Shown: positions 32,701 through 40,367 of the stretch, piece after piece
Layout: each line of letters starts with the position of its first letter
Numbering within the stretch: position 1 is the stretch's first letter
Source: CAZOIA01 sp964579675
Lineage (GTDB): Bacteria; Planctomycetota; Phycisphaerae; UBA1845; PWPN01
Reading direction: 5' to 3'
Assembly (NCBI GenBank): GCA_964579675.1
Contig: CAZOIA010000026.1
Coordinates: forward strand, 1-40,367
DNA length: 40,367 bases
The notes under the pieces: model-generated
What the model saw: only the letters and a program-made list of their open reading frames with translations
What the model was told of the DNA's origin: nothing
Database searches by the model: none
Made by a program: the position numbers and the translations under genes

Positions 32701-35105
32701 GCCTGGTGTGCAACCTCCGGAGCTGCCCCGGCGGGCTCGACTGGGGCTCGATCGTCCGCAGCCCTGGCTTCCCCTGCTGGTCCTTCCTCGCGATCGGTCG
32801 AGCCTTTCGGATACTTGATTCGACCGTGGTGAACCGCGCACAGGGTCTTGACCAGCGATTGCTCGACGATCTTGAGTTCGCGGAGCGTGATGTCGCAATC
32901 GTCGAACTGCCCGTCGTTCAGGCGCTCCATCACTACCTGGTGGACGGTGCTCTCGATCCGGCCGGGCGTCGGCTCGGACAGCGCCCGGACCGCCCCTTCG
33001 CAACTGTCGCAGATCATCAGGATCGCGGACTCCTTGGATTGAGGCCTAGGCCCCGGGTACCTGAACTCGCTTTCCGGAACCTCACGGTCGTGCCGCCCCT
33101 TGGTCTTGTTGTTCTTGGCCGCCGCCTCGCTCGCCACGTGATGAAAGTACCGCACGATCGTGGTGCCGTGGTGCTCCGCAATGAACTGGTGCAGGATCCG
33201 CGGCAACCCGTAGGCTCGCGCTAGCTCGATCCCGTCCTTCACGTGCCCAACGATGATCAACAGGCTCATCGTCGGCGACAGCCGGTCGTGCCGGCTTATC
33301 CGGGCTTCCTGGTTCTCGACAAAGTAAGCGGCCTTCTGCGTCTTGCCGATGTCGTGGTACAACGCGCCCACCCGCGCCAGCAGCCCGCGGGCGCCGATGG
33401 CCTCGCCGGCTTCCTCGACCATCTGGCTCAGCACCAGAGAGTGACTGTACGTGCCCGGGGCCTCCTGGGCGAGCCGGCGGAGCAACGGCCGGCTCGCGTC
33501 GCACCATTCCAGCAGCGTCATGCTTGTCGCGACCCCGAAAAGCCGCTCGAAGTAATGCAGAATCCCCTGCACGATGAAGCCCGCAAACAGAGCAACGCCG
33601 CCCGCCGACGCCGCCCGCGCCAGCAAGTACCTCCATTCCTGACCCGCGATCAGACCCGTCGCCGTCGCCGCCAGCAGGGCCCCCACCCCCGCCATCGCAC
33701 CGACCCCGACCAGCTTACCCCGAGTCCGGATCTCTTTCAGGGCAAAGACTGTGATACCCATCGCCGTCATGAACGTCAGGAACAGCCCGAGATCACCGCG
33801 GGAGCTCAGCGTTATCAGAATCGTCAGCGCCCCGCTCGCCCCGAACGCGAAACGCTGGTCGTACGCGATCGTCAGCAGGGCCGCCGCCACCACGATGAAG
33901 AACGTCGAAAACTCGGGGGGCAGATCCAGCGGATACTGCATCCGCTCGACCAGCCGGCTGAGTGCGATCATCAGCAGCATCAGACTCGCCAGCCCCAGGG
34001 CCCGGGCTGGATTCTGAAGGATGCGGTTCTGGTATGACATCGTGTAGGCCGCCAGCCCCACCGTCACCAGGAGCACTATCACGGCCCGGCCCAACTGGGT
34101 CAGAAGCTTCTTGCGGCGAAGATCATGGTCCGTCTTCTCCTTCAGTAGGTATTCTTCGTGCTCCCGCCGGAGCCGCTCCAGGTCGAACGGGCCCAACTCC
34201 GTCCCCGCCTCGACCAGGGTCGTACCCGCTTTGTACAGGATCGTATGCCGCCCCACCCGCTCGGCCGCCTCTTCCATCTTCTCCGCCGTCGCCTGGGCAC
34301 GGTATTGCCACAGAGGATTGGGCGTACGCGGGTCCGCGTCCGGCCGGCCGAGCAGGACCCGGACGATCACGTTGGTGAAAACCCCCTGCAATGCCGGCGG
34401 GCACGCCTCCGTCTCGGTCACAACCTGGCCGACGGCGTCCTCGACTGCCTGGGAGTCCGTGATGTACAGGAGGTCGGCTTCCGCCACTTCCGGAGCCTGG
34501 TCCGCACTCCGCAGCAGCGACGTCGGCGGCGTCACCTTCCGATTGGGGTCTACCGGGTTCTCAACGATGTACTCCGCTTTTAACCGCTTGAGCAACGCGG
34601 AGATAAGATTCTCGTATTCGCTGCGCTTCTGCTCACTGGCGTATCCGCGAAGAGCCCCCGCCGCCGCGTCGTCCATCAGCCAGCCGTGGGCCGCCGCCTC
34701 ATGCTTCAGCTTGCCCAGGTCGTCCCCCGACGACATGGCCAGGGCCCGCAACTCCTTCAGCCGCGTGCGGGCCAACTCTACCGGCGTCGGGTTCGCCTCG
34801 TACACGTTCGGGGCCGACGCACGCGCCGTCTGTTGCCGCCGCTCCGTTTCCTCCTTATCCTCGAACTCGAAATCCACCCGCGCCGTGATGTCTCGATCCA
34901 CCCGCTGACCCCTGCCCCAGGGCATCGACTCACTACCCCAGAACTGGACCACCAGCGTCCCCAGGTAGAAGCCCACGCCGATCAGCAACGCCGGAGGACT
35001 GATCCTTCGACTCAGGTGCTTCCACAGACTGCCCCGCTGTTGGCTGCGCTGGCGCTTGGCCTCAATGCGGCGGGATTCGGATTTGCCTGCTGTCCGTGCT
35101 TTCAC
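32697..35105 (-). CDS. 7TM-HD domain c-di-AMP phosphodiesterase (PgpH-like)
   Basis: An 802-residue membrane protein. Starts at GTG 35105 with AGGA just upstream. A basic N-terminus, one helix (about 37-55), a large extracytoplasmic domain (about 65-340), then a run of about seven membrane helices and a C-terminal cytosolic HD domain. HD-type residues are seen in TYSHSLVLSQM, GALYHDIGK, and later IVGHVKDG and IAEHHGT. PgpH-type proteins hydrolyse the second messenger c-di-AMP; a c-di-AMP cyclase gene is not in this window. The chain ends in a disordered Glu/Ala/Pro-rich tail. It sits 134 bp after phoH and overlaps ybeY by 4 bp. Confidence 0.9.
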   Translation of the reverse strand: MKARTAGKSESRRIEAKRQRSQQRGSLWKHLSRRISPPALLIGVGFYLGTLVVQFWGSESMPWGRGQRVDRDITARVDFEFEDKEETERRQQTARASAPNVYEANPTPVELARTRLKELRALAMSSGDDLGKLKHEAAAHGWLMDDAAAGALRGYASEQKRSEYENLISALLKRLKAEYIVENPVDPNRKVTPPTSLLRSADQAPEVAEADLLYITDSQAVEDAVGQVVTETEACPPALQGVFTNVIVRVLLGRPDADPRTPNPLWQYRAQATAEKMEEAAERVGRHTILYKAGTTLVEAGTELGPFDLERLRREHEEYLLKEKTDHDLRRKKLLTQLGRAVIVLLVTVGLAAYTMSYQNRILQNPARALGLASLMLLMIALSRLVERMQYPLDLPPEFSTFFIVVAAALLTIAYDQRFAFGASGALTILITLSSRGDLGLFLTFMTAMGITVFALKEIRTRGKLVGVGAMAGVGALLAATATGLIAGQEWRYLLARAASAGGVALFAGFIVQGILHYFERLFGVATSMTLLEWCDASRPLLRRLAQEAPGTYSHSLVLSQMVEEAGEAIGARGLLARVGALYHDIGKTQKAAYFVENQEARISRHDRLSPTMSLLIIVGHVKDGIELARAYGLPRILHQFIAEHHGTTIVRYFHHVASEAAAKNNKTKGRHDREVPESEFRYPGPRPQSKESAILMICDSCEGAVRALSEPTPGRIESTVHQVVMERLNDGQFDDCDITLRELKIVEQSLVKTLCAVHHGRIKYPKGSTDREEGPAGEARAADDRAPVEPAGAAPEVAHQA

Positions 35106-35239
35106 AATCCTGGTTAGCCTTGTCCCCCATACCGAAGGTTCGTATCCATCGGCTGGCCGCTTCCTCGCCCCTGCGCCTGTTCGCTTTCATCGTCAAACAC
35201 CACCGTCCAGGTCACTCCAAAAGCAAAAGCCCGATAACA

Positions 35240-36235
35240 TCACTCCTTCTCGTTCGCATACGCGTTGACAATGTTCTGCACCAGCCGGTGCCGCACGATG
35301 TCCTGCTGCTCCAGCCGGATAATCGCAATCCCCTCGACGGCTCTCAGCCGCCTCATCGCGTCAGTCACGCCCGACGCCTCCGGCCGCTCCAGGTCGATCT
35401 GGCTGTCGTCGCCGGTCACGATCATCTTGCTGTAATGTCCCAGCCGCGTCAGGAACATCAGCATCTGCAAGCACGTGGTGTTCTGAGCCTCGTCCAGGAT
35501 CACGACGCATTTGTTCAGCGTCCGACCGCGCATGAACGCCAGCGGCGCCACCTCGATCACGTCGTTCGCGATGAACCGCTGGATCTGATCGAGCGTCATC
35601 GTGTCATGCATCGCGTCGAACAGGGGGCGCAGGTAGGGGTTGACCTTCGCCTGCATGTCGCCCGGCAGGAACCCCAGCTTCTCGCCCGCCTCGACCGCCG
35701 GGCGAACCAGCACCACCCGGGTAACCGCCCCCGACTTGAGCATCGAGACTGCCATCGCCACCGCCAGGTACGTCTTGCCACTACCTGCCGGCCCGACGCA
35801 GAAGACCAGGTCATTCTTGCGGATCGCCGCCACGTATGCCCGTTGGCCCTCCGTGCGCGGGCGGATGGCCGGGTGCCGCGTGTATACCTCGATGATCTCC
35901 TCGTTGCGTTTATCGGGATCGTGGAGTTGACTGGCATAGTCGATCGCCTCTGCCACCTGCTCGTCGGTCAGCTCGTCCCGCTCCCGCAGGATGCGCTGAA
36001 GCTCCTCCAGCACGGTAGCAGCCCGGCCGACCGCCTGGGCACTACCCGAAAGCTTGACCACCGAGTCCCTGGCGCTGATCTGCACCCCCAGGGCGCCCCG
36101 AATCAGTCGAAGATGCCGGTCGCTCGACCCGAATAGCGCAGCTCGATTGGCCGAGTCGTCGAGCGTGATCGTGAGTTCCAACTTTTCTTGTGTCTCCTTC
36201 TCGCTAGCGCGGGGCCGCAGCCAACCCGGTTGCAC
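35240..36235 (-). CDS. PhoH-like ATPase
   Basis: A 331-residue cytosolic P-loop NTPase. An N-terminal KH-like part (about 18-85) is followed by the PhoH domain: Walker A GPAGSGKT (148-155), VVLVRPAVEAGEKLGFLPGD and Walker B VVILDEAQN (244-252), then VTGDDSQIDL. Family members are linked to RNA metabolism and often sit next to ybeY, as here. GTG 36235 has no convincing SD; a TTG codon near residue 19 after GAAGGAG is a plausible true start, which would remove the first 18 residues. Confidence 0.92.
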   Translation of the reverse strand: MQPGWLRPRASEKETQEKLELTITLDDSANRAALFGSSDRHLRLIRGALGVQISARDSVVKLSGSAQAVGRAATVLEELQRILRERDELTDEQVAEAIDYASQLHDPDKRNEEIIEVYTRHPAIRPRTEGQRAYVAAIRKNDLVFCVGPAGSGKTYLAVAMAVSMLKSGAVTRVVLVRPAVEAGEKLGFLPGDMQAKVNPYLRPLFDAMHDTMTLDQIQRFIANDVIEVAPLAFMRGRTLNKCVVILDEAQNTTCLQMLMFLTRLGHYSKMIVTGDDSQIDLERPEASGVTDAMRRLRAVEGIAIIRLEQQDIVRHRLVQNIVNAYANEKE

Positions 36236-36271
36236 CCACCCGCTTGGCGTGGATTGCCAGCCTCCCTCATT

Positions 36272-37234
36272 TTACCCAATTGAGGTCCACCTTGTCAGCA
36301 GCCACCAGGCAATCGGGGCTGTGAAGATCGGCGAATCCACAATGTCCAGCAATCCGCCGAACGCCGGCACCACCCGGCCGGAATCCTTCCTACCCGCGTC
36401 ACGCTTGATCGCCGATTCGATCAGGTCCCCCAGTTGCCCGCCGATTGCCATAACTACCCCGAACAAAAGAGCTTGCGCGAAACTGAGCGGAACCGGGCCA
36501 AGCGTCCCGATGCCCTCGTGCCACCCGGCCACGCACCCCATCGCCACTGCCGCGGCGACTGCGACGGCCCCGATAGCTCCCTCGATAGTCTTGCCCGGGC
36601 TCAGCCAGACCGCTAACTTGTGCTTTCCCAAGAACTTACCGACGAAATAGGCCCCAATGTCCCCCGATTTGACCGTCACCACGAAGAGAACTGCCAACCC
36701 CGCCCCCGCCGGACCCGGCTGGAGGCACCGCAGACGGACCACGAAAGATCCCAACAGGCCGACGTACAGCACCATCAGCAGGGTAACCGCCATGCTGCTG
36801 ACTGCCCCCTCGGTCGTTTTCCGCATCAGCACCGCCAGGCACGTACCGAGCACGGCCCCCGTCAACAGAAACGCCGCCAGAGAGAAGTTGACCTGCACCG
36901 CCGGGCCAAACGCCCCGGCCGGGCCCATTCGCTGCTGCATCTCGATCCACGGGACGATCGTCAGGAGGGCCCCGACGAATACCGCCCAATGCGTGGCCGG
37001 TCGATGACCGCCGCCCTGGCAGAGTCGGCCCAGCTCGTAGGTTGCCAGCACCACCAGCGCAATCACGACCGCCGTGATCGGCAGTCCGCACCACAGCCTC
37101 GCCCCAGCCTCCCACGCCGTGGCCCCCTCGGCGCCCTCTGCCAGCGCCCACGCCGAGAGCCACCCATCGAAAACAGCCACCCCGCCGATGGCCGCTATCA
37201 TCAGGATCCCGAACAGCAATCGTTGCCAGAGCAT
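36272..37234 (-). CDS. cdsA: Phosphatidate cytidylyltransferase, divergent signature
   Basis: A 320-residue inner-membrane enzyme making CDP-diacylglycerol for phospholipid synthesis. ATG 37234 (MLWQRLLFGIL) is chosen because hydrophobic helices begin there and GAG lies upstream; the longer open frame crosses the divergent gene. About eight helices are seen. The C-terminal signature reads GDLIESAIKRDAGRKDSGRV then VPAFGGLLDIVDS. The K-R, K-D and final Asp residues are kept, but the usual PGHGG...DR is changed to PAFGG...DI (His to Phe, Arg to Ile). The fold assignment is firm, the activity slightly less so. Confidence 0.88.
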   Translation of the reverse strand: MLWQRLLFGILMIAAIGGVAVFDGWLSAWALAEGAEGATAWEAGARLWCGLPITAVVIALVVLATYELGRLCQGGGHRPATHWAVFVGALLTIVPWIEMQQRMGPAGAFGPAVQVNFSLAAFLLTGAVLGTCLAVLMRKTTEGAVSSMAVTLLMVLYVGLLGSFVVRLRCLQPGPAGAGLAVLFVVTVKSGDIGAYFVGKFLGKHKLAVWLSPGKTIEGAIGAVAVAAAVAMGCVAGWHEGIGTLGPVPLSFAQALLFGVVMAIGGQLGDLIESAIKRDAGRKDSGRVVPAFGGLLDIVDSPIFTAPIAWWLLTRWTSIG

Positions 37235-37283
37235 ATTACTCGCCTCTGATCTCCGCCATGCTACGCCGGCAATCAAGAACCGT

Positions 37284-37363
37284 CCACCTTCCCACGTTTC
37301 CACCTTCTCACCTTCCCACGTTTCCACCTTCTCACGTTCCCACGTTCTCACATTCTCACTTTC
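37284..37363. repeat. Ten-unit tandem octamer array
   Basis: Ten consecutive 8-base units, consensus YCACSTTY (for example CCACCTTC, CCACGTTT, TCACCTTC), fill 80 bp between the divergent cdsA and GH67-like genes. Units 2-4 and 5-7 nearly repeat as a 24-base block, so the array probably grew by unequal copying. The period of 8 is not a multiple of 3 and it lies outside genes. Related octamers occur at 751-816. It is not a CRISPR array: there are no spacers. Confidence 0.85.
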
Positions 37364-37394
37364 CCGCCGGGGCTTTCGCGGATATAACCTTCCC

Positions 37395-39560
37395 ATGGTT
37401 GGGCGCCTTATCCCGGACCATGTCATTCGACCCGTGATCACGCCGGCGGTCGCGTTGCTGGTGGGGGTGATTGTGCCGGAGCGACATTCCGGAATGTCGA
37501 TACGCCTGGGCGAGCAGGCCTCGCCGATCGAGCAGACCGGTGCCGGGATCCTGGCCCAGGCATTGGGTGGCCCCGGAAGGGCGGCACCGGCCATGGTTCC
37601 GGGGCCCCCTTGCGACAGTGATGTCGTGGTCGGCACACCGGCCTCCTCGCCGGTGGTCAAAGCCAACGCCGCCCAGTGGCGACTCGACCAGTTCGGCGAC
37701 GAGGGTTTCGCAGCAAAGTGGCTCACCGGACCGGCCGGCCGCCATCTGGTCATCGCCGCCAACCGCCCGCGCGGCGTCTTGTACGGCTGTGCGGCCGTTG
37801 CCGACCGCCTCCGGCTCGGCGATTCACTCGATCGGATCGACCTGAGCGACAGGCCCGTGCTAGCCGACCGGAACCTCTGGGTCTGGAGCGGCCCGAACGA
37901 AAGACGCGGTGCATTCTTCAACCTTGATCGGATGCTGAGCGCCGAGAACGAGCCACGGTTCCGCGCGTTCGGTGAGTATCTCGCCCAGGCCCGAATCAAT
38001 GCCGTGACCTTCTGGCCCGCCCCCCGGTGGCGTCCTGATGTGGGCCCCAACCGGGACAAGGTGCTCGACGCCTACCGGGCCCTCACTCGTTTCCTGCGCG
38101 AGCGCTACGGCATCGAGAGTTACCTGTTCATGTGGTATGAAATCGAGCGGGCCCCCGCGGTCCCGATCGTCGGTTGGCCGATCTGCCCATTCAACGAGCG
38201 CGTTATTCACCACTGGAACGAGAGGATCGATCGTCTGGTCCGCGAGTTGCCCGATCTTCGTGGGATCGTGATGGCCGGTGCCGGCGGAGACTGGATCGGC
38301 GGACCCTGGGAATGCCAGTGCCCCAAGTGCCGCCAACACACAGATCGCGAGCTGCTCCTCCGCGCGATGGAGATGATCGGCCGCCGCTGGGCCGACGCCG
38401 GCGGGCGGATCATCTGGAAGGCCGTCACCGATCGACCCAGCCTGGTCAAAACCGAGGTCGAGCACTTCGCTGATCTCGACGACGCGCTGCCGCCCCATGT
38501 GCAGATCGCCCATAAGGCTTTCTACAAAGACTTTCGCCCGCCGCATCCGGTGCACCCCATCTTCTATGCACACGAGGATCAGGCCGAGCGTCGCCGGCCC
38601 TATCTGTGCGAGTTTCAGATCTACGGCGAGTATCGCGGTGCCGACGATTTCCCCTGCGTGATGATCAACCGATGGGGCGAAATCGCGCCCCTGTTGAAGC
38701 GCAAGGGCTACGCGGGTGCGATGGGTATCTGCTCGTTCCATCGCGTCCAGGACTGGGATCACCCGCTCAACATGGCCAACTGGTATGCCTTCGGTCGGTA
38801 CGCGTGGAACCCGGCCTCATCGCCCGACGCCATCTATCGCGATTGGGCCACGCTCACGTTCGGGCCCGACGCCGCCGACGCCGTCATCGAGGTATGCCGG
38901 CTCAGCTACCGGGCGAGCACCAAGATGATGTTCTTCAAGGGCGTCATGACGCAGAACCACAGCAAGCTCCCCACGATCGACTACGAACTCGAGAGCAGCC
39001 TGATCGGTCCCTGGCATCACATTCCCAAGGCCCCCGACGGCTGCATGGGGCGGGCTCATGACGTGAGCATGTACCCGCCCGAGACCGCCGAAAAGACCCG
39101 CCGCGACCCGAGCCTGCAACTGTGGGCCCACCGCGTCGAGATCACCCCGCAGCTATGTGACGAAGCAATTGCCGAGAAGCGCCAGGCGTGGGAACTCGTC
39201 CAGCAGATGGCTGATAAGTGGGACGCAATCCCGCACGAGGGCTGGTCGGAACTCCACCGCCGCGTGAGCGAGCGTTTCCGGCGGAACCTTGTCGATGCGG
39301 AGTTGTGGTATGAGTGTCACCGGCTTTACTTCGACTACAAGGCCCACCGGTTGACACGGAGCGAACTCGGCCGGCGGCTCGCCGACATCAAGGCCCGTTT
39401 CGACCCGAAGGCCGGCACCGGCCTGATTCGCGGCACCTTCGATCGTTTCATCGAGGAATGGCAGCGCGTCCACGACGGCAACCTGATCCGCCGATCCATG
39501 GAGGGCAAACACCACAACCCCAACGGCGAGCCATTCCTCCCGGGTCTGAAACCCGAATAG
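37395..39560 (+). CDS. GH67-like (alpha-glucuronidase type) glycoside hydrolase
   Basis: About 721 residues from ATG 37395; the start is uncertain (no SD; a later ATG near 37494 is possible). The N-terminal third resembles an alpha/beta domain seen before GH67 and related barrels (HLVIAANRPRGVLYGCAAVADRL). A TIM-barrel-like part follows: ARINAVTFWPAPRW, LFMWYEIERAP, the cysteine pair in GPWECQCPKCRQHTDRELL, and MINRWGEI. The C-terminal part is helical. Likely target: uronic-acid or related side chains on plant or algal polysaccharide. The second membrane-like stretch (VITPAVALLVGVIV) is short and no clear signal peptide is seen, so location is open. Family level is moderately sure, substrate is not. 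Confidence 0.68.
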   Translation: MVGRLIPDHVIRPVITPAVALLVGVIVPERHSGMSIRLGEQASPIEQTGAGILAQALGGPGRAAPAMVPGPPCDSDVVVGTPASSPVVKANAAQWRLDQFGDEGFAAKWLTGPAGRHLVIAANRPRGVLYGCAAVADRLRLGDSLDRIDLSDRPVLADRNLWVWSGPNERRGAFFNLDRMLSAENEPRFRAFGEYLAQARINAVTFWPAPRWRPDVGPNRDKVLDAYRALTRFLRERYGIESYLFMWYEIERAPAVPIVGWPICPFNERVIHHWNERIDRLVRELPDLRGIVMAGAGGDWIGGPWECQCPKCRQHTDRELLLRAMEMIGRRWADAGGRIIWKAVTDRPSLVKTEVEHFADLDDALPPHVQIAHKAFYKDFRPPHPVHPIFYAHEDQAERRRPYLCEFQIYGEYRGADDFPCVMINRWGEIAPLLKRKGYAGAMGICSFHRVQDWDHPLNMANWYAFGRYAWNPASSPDAIYRDWATLTFGPDAADAVIEVCRLSYRASTKMMFFKGVMTQNHSKLPTIDYELESSLIGPWHHIPKAPDGCMGRAHDVSMYPPETAEKTRRDPSLQLWAHRVEITPQLCDEAIAEKRQAWELVQQMADKWDAIPHEGWSELHRRVSERFRRNLVDAELWYECHRLYFDYKAHRLTRSELGRRLADIKARFDPKAGTGLIRGTFDRFIEEWQRVHDGNLIRRSMEGKHHNPNGEPFLPGLKPE

Positions 39561-39585
39561 GGACCTTGGAATCAGGCAACCGTGT

Positions 39586-40098
39586 TTACGAACCTGCACA
39601 CGAGCAGGCAGGCGAGGACATGGACGGTGCGTTTACCTGACCGACCAACGGGCGGCTGAAATCCTCGTCGGGTCCGGGCCGATACTTGCGATACATCATG
39701 TTGCAGGGCCCGCAGGTCGCGCAGTCGGGACACCGATAATGGCGGACCAGCGTCATGGTCAGCGGGGCCTCGTTCTCCACTTGCTTCTTGAACAGGAGCG
39801 TGTCGTTGCCCGGGACGCGCACCTTGTAGACGAACTCGCGGCCGCCGGTCCGCAGGGTGAGCTTTTCCTTGCAACTGTTGTATTCGTAGGTGCCCGCCGC
39901 TTTGATCTTGTGATCCCCGAGGCTCAACTCCGCCTGAAAGCCCTTGTCCTTATAGAACGTGACCTTGTTGAAGGTGTAGTAGGAGCGAACGGCAACGGGC
40001 CTGGGGTCACACAACACCCAGGTATCCTCCACGCCGCACCCGGCGGCAACGAACAGAACGAATCCGGCAGACAAAGTCAGAATGAACGTCCGCAGCAT
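39586..40098 (-). CDS. Cysteine-rich predicted lipoprotein
   Basis: A 170-residue protein with good SD sequence (GGAGGAGG and AGGAAG) before ATG 40098. A hydrophobic signal and lipobox VAAGC (Cys21) predict export and lipidation. A strand-rich middle (about 40-120: TFYKDKGFQAEL, AGTYEYNSCKEKLTLR) is followed by a four-cysteine run CPDCATCGPC (C-x2-C-x2-C-x2-C), which could bind a metal or cluster, and a terminal CSC. I do not recognise a family. It converges on the GH67-like gene with a 25-bp gap. The 269 bp upstream to the window end (40099-40367) hold no supported gene. Confidence 0.72.
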   Translation of the reverse strand: MLRTFILTLSAGFVLFVAAGCGVEDTWVLCDPRPVAVRSYYTFNKVTFYKDKGFQAELSLGDHKIKAAGTYEYNSCKEKLTLRTGGREFVYKVRVPGNDTLLFKKQVENEAPLTMTLVRHYRCPDCATCGPCNMMYRKYRPGPDEDFSRPLVGQVNAPSMSSPACSCAGS

Positions 40099-40367
40099 GC
40101 TTCCTTTCCTCCTCCGTCGTGTGCTGACCTCGGGTTATGCGCCCCATGGATCAAACAAACGCCGATTTGACCGCCCTCCGCCCACCGATCGGTGACCGGC
40201 AGTACAATTCTATCCCTCACTTGTCGTGCTTTCAACGGACGATAACAAAGCTCTGTTGATGCAAGGCAGAGGTGACGCAGGTTGATGATGCAGGGTTATC
40301 TTATCGGACACCCGCGGTAGTGTAACCCTTAATTGGGGTATCTGAACTGAGGCTCACGCTTTCCTGC

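Noticed and set aside
37284..37363. CRISPR-like array
   Set aside because: Direct 8-base tandem units with no spacers and no cas genes.

Overview
The window is GC-rich, densely coded chromosomal DNA carrying one 10-base N gap, so it is probably a scaffold from a draft or metagenome assembly. Gene content and style (AmtB with a long N-terminal leader, a TorF-like outer-membrane barrel, a divergent CdsA, a GH67-like hydrolase, several radical SAM enzymes, octamer repeats between genes) suggest a Gram-negative planctomycete-like bacterium, perhaps Phycisphaerae. That placement is inference; no rRNA or other decisive marker is present. No phage, transposase, CRISPR array or rRNA was seen.

Layout. 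1-640: two hairpins, then convergent tRNA-Leu(UAA) and tRNA-Val(GAC). 1047-14196: a nitrogen-assimilation block all on the + strand: a NifA-like sigma-54 activator (GAF-AAA-Fis), amtB, a P-II protein, a small lipoprotein, an outer-membrane barrel, glnA, gltB and gltD. Glutamine-dependent NAD synthetase (nadE) follows convergently. 16230-30873: a surface-glycan or glycolipid style region: polysaccharide deacetylase, B12-type radical SAM protein, methyltransferase, GT2 glycosyltransferase, two tandem GT39-like membrane proteins, then a tightly overlapping operon of SPASM radical SAM, Gfo/Idh/MocA oxidoreductase, duplicated flavin-reductase-like protein, NAD-dependent epimerase and DegT aminotransferase. 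30900-37234: a minus-strand housekeeping run cdsA-phoH-pgpH-ybeY-corC. 37395-40098: a GH67-like hydrolase and a cysteine-rich lipoprotein.

The most interesting signal is regulatory. An inverted repeat TCCTAC-N6-GTAGGA, usually with CG just before the right arm, occurs upstream of exactly three genes here: the NifA-like regulator, amtB and glnA. Each strong copy has a weaker partner 30-31 bp away, centre to centre, about three helical turns. At amtB and glnA the pair lies about 115-160 bp upstream of the predicted start of a very good sigma-54 promoter (GG-N10-GC), the usual place for an activator enhancer. At the regulator gene the strong copy covers the -10 region of a TTGACA-N17 promoter, which fits autorepression. 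Together this predicts a self-contained nitrogen regulon with its own enhancer code, unlike the classic NifA (TGT-N10-ACA) or NtrC sites. The P-II protein lacks the uridylylation tyrosine (Ile at position 51), so nitrogen signalling is probably by direct ligand binding or a different modification.
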